Shown here one piece after another: positions 1 through 11,068 of a stretch of DNA of 64,000 nucleotides. Location of the stretch: assembly GCA_043228905.1 (NCBI GenBank), contig JBHGNT010000016.1:11470001-11534000 (forward strand), given 5' to 3'. The notes under the pieces were generated by a model. It was not told where the DNA came from and made no database searches. It saw nothing but the letters and a program-made list of their open reading frames with translations. The position numbers and the translations under genes were made by a program. Origin of the DNA: Azolla caroliniana (lineage: Eukaryota; Polypodiophyta). The stretch's first letter is position 1. Each line of letters starts with the position of its first letter.

Positions 1-1029
1 GGTTACGATTTGATTTACTTGTCTTCTTGGCCTATGGGGACAATTGATTGCGATATGCCCTAGTCCACCGCAATAAAGACATAATCGATTTGCACGTCGT
101 CGTTGCTTTTCTTCTTCCGATAACGGGCCATGTTGACGCATGGTATCGATCTCCATCGGTGTCGGAGTATTTGCTTGAGGTATGTCTCGTGCAAACGGTT
201 TAGCCGCGACTGAGGCGTAAGCGGGCTCCGGCCTAGAGCATGGTATCTATAATTGACGTTCCGAACGTCGTTCGAAAAGGCGGTTGTCACATCGGACCGC
301 TCGACTGATTGCCTCCATAAGAGACTTTGGTTCTTCGAGGAATGTTAGAAGTAGATCTTTGACATTGTTTCGCAGGCCATAGCGAAACTGCTCCATTAGT
401 GCTTGATCATCCCAGGGGATATTTGAAGCTAGTAGACGGAAATCCGCCCCGTAGGCAGAGGAGGCTAGACGATCGCCTTGACGCAATCGTCGGATTTTGT
501 TGATCGTTGTCCAGATGTTGTTTGTATCTCCAAAGCAAGCTTTAAACTCACTAATAAAGTCTTCAAAGTTATTCAGTAAGGGTGATTGTTTTTCCAGAAG
601 CAGAGCAAACCATGCCAAGGCTAAGCCGCTAAGCAACGTGCCTATTAGGCCAACTCAGGATGCATCAGTGGGTTATCGAGAAGGATGCATTTGAATGACT
701 AAGTGTACCTGATTGAGGAATCCCCTAAATTGCGATTGCGTTCCATCAAATTTCACAGGAAGTCCAATCTTGGGCTCTTTATGAAATCCGTGGGGACTTG
801 ATCCTTGTTGTTGCAACGCTGCTTCAAGTTGTTGCACACATAACGCTAACTCCCCATGTTGTTGTTGCAACTCCCCATGTTGTTGCTACGTTTGCTGTTT
901 TTCTAGGGCGATTTGTTGAAGATGCCCTAACAAGCGTTGGTTTTCTTGTTCCAAGGCAACAAAATTTTCTTTTAGACATTGTAGCTCAGAGAAAATGGAT
1001 TGGTATTCTTGGGCGCTAACAAAAGCCAT
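1..1029 (-). pseudogene. Chromovirus gag, partial and broken (CHR0)
   Basis: N-terminal gag of a Ty3/gypsy chromovirus, reading leftward off the window. The start at 1029 begins MAFVSAQEYQ, matching the start of the second gag at 18949. A Gln-rich coiled-coil-like N-terminus (LEQENQRLL) is followed by the capsid-like part (KFDGTQSQFRGFLNQV, LLEKQSPLLNNFEDF). In-frame stops lie near 886 (TAG after EKQQT) and just after MHPSR near 672, so it cannot make full-length gag. It lies directly downstream of an LTR that is also the 3' LTR of CHR1, so it belongs to a tandem copy sharing that LTR. The zinc knuckle and pol of this copy lie outside the window. Confidence 0.8.
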
Positions 1030-1083
1030 TGTATAGAAAAAGGATAAGAGGATGAAGGGAACCAAAAGAAAGACTAGAGAGGA

Positions 1084-1095
1084 AAATTGGTTCAA
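1084..1095 (-). promoter_or_regulatory. Candidate self-priming primer-binding region of CHR0
   Basis: Immediately inside the LTR (end 1098). In element sense it reads TTGAACCAATTT. It is complementary at 11 of 12 positions to the block at 1438-1449 in the same LTR, which lies about 33 nt downstream of the TATA box. The mismatch fits CpG decay. No TGG-type tRNA primer site follows the LTR. Confidence 0.5.
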
Positions 1096-1104
1096 ACTGT
1101 CAGG

Positions 1105-1231
1105 CATTAACTACCATTAATTGTAGGTGATTAGGACCCAAAAGGATTTGTTTTTGATGCTCAAATGCAGGTTCCCTTGGACGAAGTTCCATATAAGAGC
1201 GTTGAGAAAGCGCATCTGCTTTGCCTTACTG
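1105..1231. mobile_element. 127-bp insertion with 8-bp target duplication (hAT-like MITE)
   Basis: The LTR is interrupted by 127 bp flanked by direct repeats CTGTCAGG at 1097-1104 and 1232-1239. The other CHR1 LTR is continuous at the corresponding point (19022-19029). The insert begins CATTAAC and ends CTTACTG, so its termini are only weakly inverted (CA..TG). An 8-bp duplication is the hAT signature. No coding sequence is present. Confidence 0.5.
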
Positions 1232-1595
1232 CTGTCAGGAACAGTACTAAGACAGAGAAGGAATTAGTACTAAAAGAAGTATTAGTACTAAGAGAGGTGA
1301 AGAACTCTCGAGAGAAGGAAAGAGTGAGTGAGAGGGAGGGAGAGAGAGATCAAGAGAGAGAGAGAGAGAGTGATGATAAGAAAAGATATATATTATGTGA
1401 AGAAAATGTACAGTAGCTAGGAGGCTTAAGACTGGCGTTGAACCGATTTGGTTCGAAATTTTGCCTTGTGCCTCCTTTTATAGTGTTCTAAGGAATACTC
1501 CTGAAGTTTCTAGAATGTTCCAGAGAAATCTGGAATATACATCAATTTTCTATGATAAAACATAAATGAAAATAATATTTTATGTATTACAATGT

Positions 1596-1661
1596 ATAGT
1601 CTAATGGTCAAGAGCTCGACCCATGTAGTATAAGGTCATGGGTTCGAGTCTTGCCATATCA
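1596..1661 (+). other. tRNA-like segment at the outer end of the CHR1 3' LTR
   Basis: On the plus strand, antisense to CHR1, TAATGGTCAAG (1602-1612) resembles a D-arm / box A and GGTTCGAGTC (1641-1650) matches the pol III box B. The D-loop GG to T-loop TTC spacing is about that of a real tRNA. Stems are poor (enlarged anticodon loop, weak T and acceptor stems), so it is not a functional tRNA gene. The same module with the same 39-nt box spacing occurs in the CHR2 LTR at 23989-24037. Confidence 0.5.
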
Positions 1662-3440
1662 TGACCCTATCCCCCTTTTAAAACGACGAGTGTAACGAGT
1701 CGTTTTGGATTGAGGACCCAGTTTGTTTGGATATTGACGATGGAAGTCTTCAAGAAGAGCACGAGCATTGGTGACATTCTCTATCGGTTCCCAAGTACGC
1801 TCGCTGGGACTATATCCTAGCCAGTCGACTAGATAGTAGAGCTTGTGGCGAACAAGCTTGGAATCAAGGATGGCGGCAACCTCGTACTCAGGTCCATCTT
1901 CAAGCTCGATCGGGGGTGGAGGCTGTGTAATACGTCCTGGGATGGTGCTTTCTTGATAGGGTTCGAGGAGAGAACTATGAAACACCGGATGTATCCGAAG
2001 TTGTGGAGGTAGATCAAGACAAAAAGCGACATCATTAATCTTTCCGATAATACGGAAAGGACCTAATCGCCGATAATCCAACTTCTCGCATGGGCCTTGA
2101 TGTGTCGTCGGAGTAGCCATACCCGATCTCCAATGTTAAAACTAGATGGGAGTCGATGACGATCCGCATAAACCTTGTGTGTTTGTTGAGCTTGTTGGAG
2201 ATGAGTAGATAAATCCGCTTGTATCTTGCGTAACCTCTCCAAACGATCCTCTGCGTAAGGATTTGTGGACACCTCTAGGGTTTCAAGTACACACCACCGG
2301 GGGTGACATCCCGTATAAGCATAAAATGGCGTAACTTTCGTGGATGCGTGGATAGAGTTGTTATAGGCAAATTCGGCGAAGTGGAGAATATCTGCCCAGT
2401 CATCCTGATGATAGCTGAGAAAGCACCGCAGATACTGCTCCAGCGTTTGATTGGTTCGTTTGGCTTGGCCGTCGGTTTGTGGGTGGTAGCCGGAGGAGAG
2501 GTTACAAGTGACCTTGAGCATGTTAAAAAGGTGCTTCCAGAATTTTGACACGAACTAGGGTCCACGGTCGCTGATGATACTATCGGGAAGTCCATGATGC
2601 CGACATACTTCACGCATGACAATTTCGGCAGTGTCTTCACTGGAGATCTCCTTAGTACACGGCAAGAAATGAGCCATCTTCGTATATCGATCGACCACCG
2701 TTAGAATCGCATTGAACCCCTTAGAGACTGGAAGATCTGTGATGAAGTCTAGAGCAATGGATTGCCACGGCTTGCTTGGAATTGGTAATGGTTCTAATAA
2801 ACCATATGGATGATGCCTTGGCATTTTCGCTCTGCAGCATGTATCACAAGTCCGAACAAAATCCTTGACAAATTGTCGCATACAGGGCCACCAGAATGAT
2901 TGTTGTACTAAATGTAGTGTTTTAGTACTACCAAAATGCCCAGTTGTATATGTGTCATGACAGTTTTGTACTACTTGAAGGCGACAAGAACCATTAGGAA
3001 CATACAAAAGTTCTTTAAAGAAGAGTAATCCATCATGGTATTTGAATTGCCGATAGTCCGTACCTGGTGGTTGCGACTGTGAACACGACGCTCGAGAGGG
3101 ATCAATTTGTGCTAGTATAGCTTGGGCGAACGCATCTGTCTTCAAGTCTTCGCGTATGGTATCGATAACGCGGGAATCCATGGGCATGTCAAAGATCTTT
3201 GTTGCTTGCAGTCGTGTCGGTCCCAAGATGACTTGTTTTTGGTTATCGAAAGTTGGCTCGCCGGGATGGGGTGCTAGGTACGAAAGCCGTGATAATGCAT
3301 CGCCTTCCCTTGGTGCTTCCCCGGACGATATGTAATTTTGAAGTCGAAACGCGTGAGGAAGTGGGCCCACCGAGCTTGACGTCGATTCAACACACAAGCA
3401 TCCTGAAAGTAGGCAAGGTTCTTGTGGTCACTAAATACGG
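1659..3440 (-). pseudogene. CHR1 pol, 3' part: RNase H end, integrase, chromodomain
   Basis: Continues the frame broken at 15997. Order: RNase H tail ([11 protein letters not shown], then [20 protein letters not shown]), integrase zinc-binding and core with acidic residues in ALDFITDLP, SDRGP and the Glu region of GYHPQTDGQAKRTNQTLEQY, then a C-terminal domain (GPFRIIGKI, HPVFHSSLLEPY) and a chromodomain at about 1890-1730 (EYEVAAILDSK, YYLVDWLGYSP, RTWEP), keeping the Tyr/Trp cage positions. Chromodomains bind methylated histone tails and steer integration to heterochromatin. A stop follows SDRGP near 2555 and the frame changes between 2063 and 2120, so this copy is dead. The C-terminus ends RYTRRFKRGIGS and runs a few bases into the LTR. 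Confidence 0.85.
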
Positions 3441-4084
3441 TGTCGTGAAGAAAACTGTCCACAAGCGGAATCGGTGCACCGGAGCGTAGGAACCGGCTCT
3501 TCATGCATGTGCGTCTTATGTAGTACATAAGAGAGAATTAGGTACATAGAAGATCCTAGGTAGGTAGATTCGGTAGGTAGGAAGTTAATGGGAAACGGCT
3601 CCTTTCTTGCCTATAAAAGGAGGGAGACGAGGAGGAGTGGGGGGATCGCGGTTAGAGAGGACGAAGTGTTGTCGGGTTGTGGGCCGAAGGCTTCTCTCTC
3701 TTCCATACTCCATAGCTTCTTTCTGTGTAGGGTTTCGGGAGGCTCGTGCTGCTCTGAGGAATGCCCGACTGCTTCCGGCAGCACCTCCAACCTACTCCTT
3801 TCTTTTTGAGCGTTTACGAACAGGCATCGGCATCTGTTCGCTAGCCTGTTCGGTTGTAACCGACTTCGTGCTTCTTGTTGTTTGTCCTTGTTAATATATA
3901 TATACATACATTCGTGTCTCTCTACGTCGTGTCCCACTCGCGTCTTTGTGTCGAAGGGCCGTGTCCCTGTGAATCTACGCCCACACGTAGTGGGTCCCTT
4001 CCCTTCTCCTTTGTCTCTTGCTCTTCGGTACAAGACCCCCGAGGCCCCGCCTCATTCCACGAATCCGCGAGGAATACCTCGACA
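3441..4084 (+). repeat. GYP1 5' LTR
   Basis: Starts TGTCGTGAAG, ends CTCGACA. TATA box TATAAAAG at 3612-3619. Same length as the 3' LTR, with scattered single-base differences. Confidence 0.9.
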
Positions 4085-4127
4085 TCTTGGTGAACCCGAC
4101 GTGAAAGAGGCAGCAGAAGAGCAGAAG

Positions 4128-4596
4128 ATGAGGGGGTCGGATCTTGCAGAGGCCATGGCTTTGGCCGTGGATCGGATATTGAGCGCACGCGAGGGCACCG
4201 GCGCCCTCGACAGAGCCATTGAGGCGGTCGTCGGTACGATCGGCAGGTTCAGCGGAAAGGATGCCACGAAGTATTTGGCGTCCTACAGGGCAAAAATGCT
4301 GATGCGGGACATTCCAGAAGAGAGGCGTCTTGCTGGGTTCCCTCGAGTGGCGATGCCGGGCATCCATGCGGAGGTGCTCGAGGTATCGGCGGAGAGCCGT
4401 ACCTGGGAGGAGTTCGAAGGCCGACTCCTAGAAAAATACGGGCTGGACGACGCGCTCCGGCTTTCAAAACAGGACTTCATGGAATGGGTGGAGTCCCCCG
4501 GCAAGGGAAGAAACACGTCGGCACTCCTCCGAGAGTTTGAAGAACGCTTTGCGCGCCTTTCGGCGCTTGACCGAACCATTCTGGATACGAGCCGGG
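4128..4596 (+). pseudogene. GYP1 gag, N-terminal part (cut by COP1a)
   Basis: Starts at ATG 4128 (MRGSDLAEAMAL), 40 bp after the primer site. About 156 codons of capsid-like sequence follow (GRFSGKDATKYLASYRAKM, EERRLAGFPRV, WEEFEGRLLEKYG), ending at SRV where COP1a is inserted. The same frame resumes at 10123 (LLFVKSVDKRDRDQV), so the insertion split a gag that was open across the site. The family role is assembly of the virus-like particle that houses reverse transcription. Confidence 0.8.
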
Positions 4597-5005
4597 TGTT
4601 GGGATTTTCGGTCCCTCCGGATGGGATGTCCGGACATGAATGACGGCAAGCCCGGTTACGGTTACGGAACCGGATGAAGATACAGGCCCGGTGAGCGCAC
4701 TCTCCGGATATGAAGAGTACCCGGCTACAGAGCCGGATGACGGAGCCCCGGCTACGGAGCCGGATGATGAAGACCCCGGCTACGGAGCCGGATGACGAAG
4801 ACCCGGCTACGGAGCCGGATGATGAATGTACCCAGAGAGAGATCCGGATGCGGGGACATATTTATAAATATGTTTGCCAAGGGCCCTTGAGGCTATATGT
4901 GTAAATAGTCCGAAAGTCATATGTGTATAAATATGACTTAGGGCAAACAGTTTATGTTGTTGCTCATATTTTTCTGTTTTCACTTAGAGAGAGTGAAGAG
5001 AGCAG

Positions 5006-5036
<31 letters not shown>

Positions 5037-5300
5037 GAGGAGGTCGTTGCCTCTGTGTATTACCGCCGCTTGTGGCGAAGATAGTGAGCTCAAGGTTGTT
5101 GCCTTGAAGCTTCACCATTGTACATCTCTGTTCATAGTGATAGTTGGAGTTTGAGGACTCCCGTGGTTTTTTCCCATTTAGGGTTTTCCACGTAAAATAT
5201 CCTGTGTACTCTTCTCTCTACTGTCTTCGGGTACTTTGTATTTCCTATTTTCTGTGAGTTAATCCTATTTATTGGTTGTGGCCGAGCACCGTTTGCAACA
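4597..5300 (+). repeat. COP1a 5' LTR
   Basis: Contains a run of imperfect short repeats at about 4720-4830 built on CGGCTACGGAGCCGGATGA, a TATA-like stretch near 4940, a (GA)n tract near 5005-5035 and the terminal TTTGCAACA. The minus-strand COP1b LTRs carry the same motifs, placing both in one family. Confidence 0.95.
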
Positions 5301-5303
5301 AAG

Positions 5304-5315
5304 TGGTATCAGAGC
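5304..5315 (+). promoter_or_regulatory. Primer-binding site, initiator tRNA-Met type (COP1a)
   Basis: TGGTATCAGAGC, 3 bp after the LTR end, is complementary to the 3' end of plant initiator tRNA-Met and primes minus-strand DNA synthesis. Confidence 0.95.
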
Positions 5316-5331
5316 GACGGTAACACAGAAA

Positions 5332-8300
5332 ATGGAAGGCGGCGGCAGCGGGCAGCCGGGGATGATGGTGCTGAATGCGCAGAATTACGCCGACTGGAAG
5401 ATCAAGATGGAGGATCTTCTTATTGTTCGGGACCTGTACGAACCGATTGACAGGTCGGAAATACCGAAGGGGGTACTTGAGTCGGAATGGAGGCTTCTAA
5501 ACCGGAAAGCCGTTGCAACCATTCGGCAATACGTCGATGTAAGTGTTCTGCAACATGTGGCGAACGACACCAACGCATACGAGATGTGGCGGAAGCTGTC
5601 GGGCCTCTACGAGAGGAAGAATGCGTTGAACCGGACCTCCCTGATGAGGAAGATTGTGAACCTCAAGTACCGGGACGGCGAGAGTATGGTGGAACACGTA
5701 AGCACGTTTATGGGATTCGTGAACCAGCTTGCGGCGATCAAGTTCCCGCTGGAGGATGCAATGCAAGCCATCATTCTGATGTGTACATTGCCGGAAAGTT
5801 GGGAGAACTTGGTGGTGACTCTCAGCACCTCCTGCACCGAAGATAACTTGTCTTTACAAACGGTAAAGACAAGTATTTTGAACGAAGAAGCGCGTCGGAG
5901 AGATAAAGAACCGGCCTCCGACTCGAAGGCGCTGCTTACCGAATCGGAACGGGGAAGACAATGGAACCGGAGTCCGCAAAGACGGGAGAAGTCGGGGACC
6001 CGGTCGCAGTCAAGAGGAAGACCCACATGCTTCCACTGTGGGAAGCCGGGGCACTTCCGGAAGAATTGTCGGCATTACCGAAAAGACAACGGAGCCGACG
6101 ACACTGATTCGAAGAAGTCACCGGAGCGAAACGGTGCATACCGGGGAGCCACGGACCGGAGAGGTTCGGATCGGCGAGGGCAGGACCGGAAAGGAACGAC
6201 GGCACTCGCGGCAAGTGAAGAGGAGATCATGCTCATTACCGAAGAGAGGGAGCTGAACCTTGCCGGAGAAGAGATGACCTGGGTGGTCGATTCCGGAGCG
6301 TCGTTCCACCTGACCCCGGAGAAGAAATACTTCTCATCCTACACAGCCGGTGAGCATGGCTGTGTCCGGATGGGAAATGAAGGTACGTGCCGGATTGCCG
6401 GCATAGGAGACGTGTGGCTGATGACATCAACCGGATGCAAGATGCTGCTGAAGGATGTCCGGCACGTTCCGGAGGTTCGATTGAACCTGATTTCGGCCGG
6501 GAGGCTAGACGATGAAGGCTACACGGGTAGCATCCGGAACGGTGTCATGAAGTTCAGCAAAGGGAGCCTGATAGTGGCTCGGGCCCGGAAGGTCAACACA
6601 CTGTACCTTATGAATGCCCGGTTGTGTCCGGAAGAGTTGAACGTGGCAGCCGACACTGCCGGTGAGCTGTGGCACAAGAGACTGTGCCACATGAGTGAGA
6701 AGGGGATGAAGAGGCTTGCAGAAGACAACCTCATTCCAGTGAAGCATGTGCACCTGGAGAAGTGCACCGATTGCCTGGCCGGTAAGCAGAACCGAGCCTC
6801 CTTCCACTCAAGGCCACCGACGAGACGTAGTGCACCATTGGAGTTGGTGCACACTGATGTGTGTCAGGTAGAAACGAAGTCACATGGCGGAGCCCAGTAC
6901 TTCGTAACATTCATTGATGATCACAGCCGGAAGCTGTGGACGGCACCGTTGAAGACAAAGGACCAAGTATTGTCCGTCTTCAAAGAACTCCACGCGAGAG
7001 TGGAAAGGGAATCCGGCAAGAAGCTGAAAGCGATACGAGCGGATAACGGAGGGGAATACCGGGGGCAGTTCCAGGAGTAATGTCGCTCAAAGGGAATCCG
7101 GCTCGAGTTTACTGTGCCGAAGACGCCGGAACTAAACGGGCTGGCCGAGAGGATGAACCGGACCATAATTGAGAGGGTCCGGAGTATGCTGGCGCATGCG
7201 AAATTACCCAAGGGGTTTTGGGCTGAGGCAATGTCGACGGCGACATACGTGATAAACAGATCACCCTCAGTACCTTTGGACGGGGACACGCCGCAGAAAG
7301 TGTGGACCGGTAAGGAAGTGTCCTACCGGCACCTGAAGGTGTTCGGGTGTCTCGCATACGTGCATGTGGCAAAGGACCGGAGAGGAAAGCTAGATCCAAA
7401 GACCCGGCCATGCATATTCCTCGGTTACGGCGATGACGAGTTCGGCTACCGAGTATGGGACCCGGTCGACAGGAAGATATTCAAGAGTCGAGATATCATC
7501 TTCATGGAGGACAAGACACTCGCCGACTGGGAGTCGGAGAAGAAGATGAAGAGCTCCAAGTCGACCGGTGAGGATCAACTCTACGAGGAGCAGTCCCGAC
7601 CGGCAAGGGACCGGTTAACACTCGAAGATCCGGCCGAAGACGGTGAAGAAACAGAACCGGCCGAAGAAGATGAAAATGATACCGGAACCGGCCCCGATCC
7701 CGAAATGGATTCGGATGAAGAAGAATCAGAAGAACCGGTTACCGAAGCTCCGGAACGGAGATATCCTCTAAGAGAGAGAAGGGCCCCCCGGAGATTTCCG
7801 GAACCAGAGCACGTGCTGCTAACCGACGAGGGGGAGCCGGAGAGCTTTGAAGAAGCGAAGCATGACACCCATAGCCGCAGGTGGCTAAGTGCCATGCAGG
7901 AGGAGATGGATTCCCTGCATGAGAACCACACATATGAACTTGTGGAGTTGCCGAAAGGAAAACGGGCACTCCGTAACAAGTGGGTGTTCAAGCTGAAACC
8001 GGGAGATGCCGGAAACCCCCCGAGATACAAAGCCAGGATCGTGGTGAAGGGGTTCCAGCAGAAGAAGGGCGTCGACTTCGACGAGATATTTGCCCCGGTA
8101 GTGAAGATGACCTCCATCCGGACGGTGCTGAGCATAGCGGCAAGCATGGACCTCGAGGTAGAACAGATGGACGTGAAGACGGCATTCCTTCACGGTGACC
8201 TCGAAGAAGAGATCTACATGCAGCAACCGGAAGGATTCGAGAAGAAAGGGAAGGAGCACTTGGTATGCCGGTTGAAGAAGAGCCTTTACGGACTGAAGCA

Positions 8301-9405
8301 GGCTCCCCGGCAGTGGTACCGAAAGTTTGACTCCTTCATGACCGATGAAGGGTACCACAAAACGCAGTCCGACCACTGCGTGTTTGTGAAGAAGTTCGAC
8401 GGAGGAGACTCTCTAATACTTCTCCTGTACGTGGACGACATGTTGATCGTCGGACGGGACCAGGTCAAGATACGGATGCTGAAGAAGGCTCTTCACCGAA
8501 TCTTCTCAATGAAGGACCTGGGTCCGGCGAGGCAAATACTAGGGATGCACATCATCCGGGACCGGAAGAAGAAGCAGTTGTGGCTGTCACAGGAGAAGTA
8601 CGTGACAAAGGTGCTTCACCGGTTCAACATGTCGGAAGCAAGACCGGTCGGATCAACCCTCCCGGCAAACTGCAAGTTGTCCAGCAAGCAAAGCCCCAAG
8701 ACAAAGGCTGAGAAGGAGGACATGATGAAAGTACCATATGCCTCTGCCGTCGGAAGCTTGATGTACGCAATGGTGTGTACAAGACCGGACATAGGATATG
8801 CAGTCGGAGTGGTGAGCCGGTACATGAGCAATCCCAGCAAAGAGCACTGGAACGCGGTCAAATGGATACTCCGATACTTAAAGGGCACTTCGAACATGTG
8901 TCTCCGATTCGGCTCCGGTAAGCCCGAACTCGATGGATTTACCGATTCGGACATGTCGGCTGATGCGGATACCAGCCGGTCTACATCAGGGTATGTAATG
9001 ACATATGCAGGAGGAGTTGTTTCGTGGCAGTCGAGGCTGCAGAAGACGGTTGCGTTGTCAACCACAGAGGCGGAGTACACTGCGGCTGTTGAAGCCGGCA
9101 AGGAAATAATATGGATGAAGGACTTCATTAGAGAGCTCGGGATCCGGCAGGAGGAGTACCGACTCTACTGCGACAGTCAGAGTGCCATCCACCTTGCGAA
9201 GAATGCGGCCTATCATTCCCGGACGAAACACATCCAGCGTAGATACCACTGGATCCGGGAAAGGATAGAAGACAAGGAGTTCGTGCTGACGAAGATCCAC
9301 ACGGACGAGAACGGGTCGGATATGCTGACCAAGGTGCTCACACCCGACAAGCTGGAAGCATGCCGGAAGAGGATCGGACTGGAGAGACATCCCATGCCGA
9401 AGTGA
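5332..9405 (+). pseudogene. COP1a gag-pol polyprotein, one nonsense codon
   Basis: One frame from ATG 5332 to TGA 9403-9405, broken only by TAA at 7078-7080 after RGQFQE, where COP1b reads Tyr. Order: gag; zinc knuckle CFHCGKPGHFRKNC (near residue 232); protease VVDSGASFHL (near 317); GAG-pre-integrase LWHKRLCHMSEKGM; integrase with HTDV, ADNGGEY and AERMNRT; acidic linker; reverse transcriptase with VKTAFLHGDLEEEIYM and YVDD (LLYVDDMLIVG, near 1033); RNase H with TDSDMSADADTSRSTSGYV and STTEAEY. The integrase-before-RT order defines Ty1/copia. The stop falls inside the integrase core, so RT and RNase H are not made from this copy without readthrough. Confidence 0.95.
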
Positions 9406-9415
9406 AGGGGGAGTT

Positions 9416-10117
9416 TGTTGGGATTTTCGGTCCCTCCGGATGGGATGTCCGGACATGAATGACGGCAAGCCCGGTTACGGTTACGGAACCGGATGAAGAT
9501 ACAGGCCCGGTGAGCGCACTCTCCGGATATGAAGAGTACCCGGCTACAGAGCCGGATGACGGAACCCCGGCTACGGAGCCGGATGATGAAGACCCCGGCT
9601 ACGGAGCCGGATGACGAAGACCCGGCTACGGAGCCGGATGATGAATGTACCCAGAGAGAGATCCGGATGCGGGGACATATTTATAAATATGTTTGCCAAG
9701 GGCCCTTGAGGCTATATGTGTAAATAGTCCGAAAGTCATATGTGTATAAATATGACTTAGGGCAAACAGTTTATGTTGTTGCTCATATTTTTCTGTTTTC
9801 ACTTAGAGAGAGTGAAGAGAGCAGCCGAGAGAGAGAGAGAGAGAGAGAGAGACGAGGAGGTCGTTGCCTCTGTGTATTACCGCCGCTTGTGGCGAAGATA
9901 GTGAGCTCAAGGTTGTTGCCTTGAAGCTTCACCATTGTACATCTCTGTTCATAGTGATAGTTGGAGTTTGAGGACTCCCGTGGTTTTTTCCCATTTAGGG
10001 TTTTCCACGTAAAATATCCTGTGTACTCTTCTCTCTACTGTCTTCGGGTACTTTGTATTTCCTATTTTCTGTGAGTTAATCCTATTTATTGGTTGTGGCC
10101 GAGCACCGTTTGCAACA
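9416..10117 (+). repeat. COP1a 3' LTR
   Basis: Starts TGTTGGGATT directly after the polypurine tract and ends at 10117 before target duplication CCGGG. Nearly identical to 4597-5300, with a slightly shorter GA tract. Confidence 0.95.
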
Positions 10118-11036
10118 CCGGGTCCTACTGTTCGTCAAGTCGGTGGACAAGCGGGATCGGGATCAAGTCGGCTCCTTGCTGGAAACCGAAGACGGGCTGA
10201 CGACCGACTGGGCTACGGTTAAGAGAGTCTGTGGCCGTTTCGACAATCGGTGAGAATGGGCTGATAATGGGGCGGCCGGTGCGGGCTCTGTCACAGCAAG
10301 GAGGCTTGAACCAGCACCGCAAGGGCGAAGGGCAGAAGCCCGGGAGTGGCTCGAAACCAGGTCGGCTCCGACCGGCATGGTCAATGACTCGTCCGGAGGA
10401 GCAGCGCTGGAGGAGTTGACGCGGGCGATAAAGGATCTCCAGATCGCCCAGACTCGAAGGGAAGGCGGCGAACCGGCTCGTGACCGACGGCCGGTAGCAG
10501 GGAACAGGTGCATGTGGTGCGACGAGGTCGGCCACATTTGGAAGGACTGCGGCGATTTCGCAGAGGCGTTGAGGAACCGGGTGGTGTACCTATGGGAAGG
10601 TCGGGTGCACGCCAGCGATACCAGAAGGGCCCTAAACCGGAACGACAGGCGAGGAGGTATGAAGAGACTAATGGAAGAGGCAGCGGCCCGACACGTGGAG
10701 GCCATCCACTACTCGGCGTCGGCCGGTATTCGGGTCGGGGGCAGCGAGGCCCGAAAGGAGAGCAAAGACGGATTCTGGTCGGCAATGCTGGAAGGCCTCG
10801 CCGGCGCACGGCTGAGGAAAGATGAAGCGGACCGCGCTGAGAGACGGGTCCGGGAAATAACCGGGTGGAGCGACCCGGTCGAGGAGAAGACGGGCTTCGT
10901 AGAAGCCGCCTGCCGAAACTACGAGGCTCTGGTAGAAGACAAACGAGTAGGGAAAGCCAGAGCGGCCGGGCCCTCACAACGATACGAGACCCGATTCGGG
11001 CAACGACGGAACGATGCCGGTGGGTCCAGCGCGTAA
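10118..11036 (+). pseudogene. GYP1 gag, C-terminal part with zinc knuckle
   Basis: Resumes the frame interrupted at 4596 (LLFVKSVDKRDRDQV). One in-frame TGA at 10251-10253 follows GRFDNR, then the frame is open to TAA at 11034-11036. It encodes a zinc knuckle CMWCDEVGHIWKDC (C-x2-C-x4-H-x4-C) at about 10508-10550 and a basic, Arg-rich tail. Nucleic-acid binding during genome packaging is the known role of such knuckles. Apart from the nested element, the single TGA is the only break seen in this gag. Confidence 0.8.
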
Positions 11037-11068
11037 GATAACCCAGGAAGGGCGGATACCGACTGGGG

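Larger units (their letters stand above)
1098..1666 (-). repeat. LTR shared by CHR1 (3' LTR) and CHR0 (5' LTR)
   Basis: In element sense it begins near 1666 with TCATGATATGG (the expected TG is mutated to GG) and ends TGACA at 1098. It matches the LTR at 19023-20433 once the insertion at 1105-1231 here and the hAT-like element there are removed. Contents in element sense: a tRNA-like segment (1596-1661, antisense), a TATA box TATAAAAG at 1475-1482, a block complementary to the primer region (1438-1449), and GA-rich and TAGTACT-rich stretches. The purine-rich tract AAAAGGGGGATA next to 1667 is the expected polypurine tract of CHR1. Confidence 0.85.
4597..10117 (+). mobile_element. COP1a: Ty1/copia element, nested in GYP1 gag
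   Basis: LTRs 4597-5300 (704 bp) and 9416-10117 (702 bp) begin TGTTGGGATT and end TTTGCAACA. Exact 5-bp target duplication CCGGG at 4592-4596 and 10118-10122. Primer site TGGTATCAGAGC (initiator tRNA-Met type) at 5304-5315, polypurine tract GTGAAGGGGGAGTT at 9402-9415. The LTRs differ at only a few places, chiefly GA-tract length, so insertion is recent. Structure is complete and only one nonsense codon damages the coding region. Confidence 0.95.

Noticed and set aside
1596-1661. Possible tRNA gene
   Set aside because: Boxes A and B are present, but the anticodon loop is too long and the acceptor and T stems do not pair. It repeats in LTRs, so it is recorded as a tRNA-like module only.
3437-3440. 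5-bp target duplication for GYP1
   Set aside because: Only ACGG is shared cleanly on both sides. The fifth base depends on whether T is assigned to the LTR, so 4 bp is reported.
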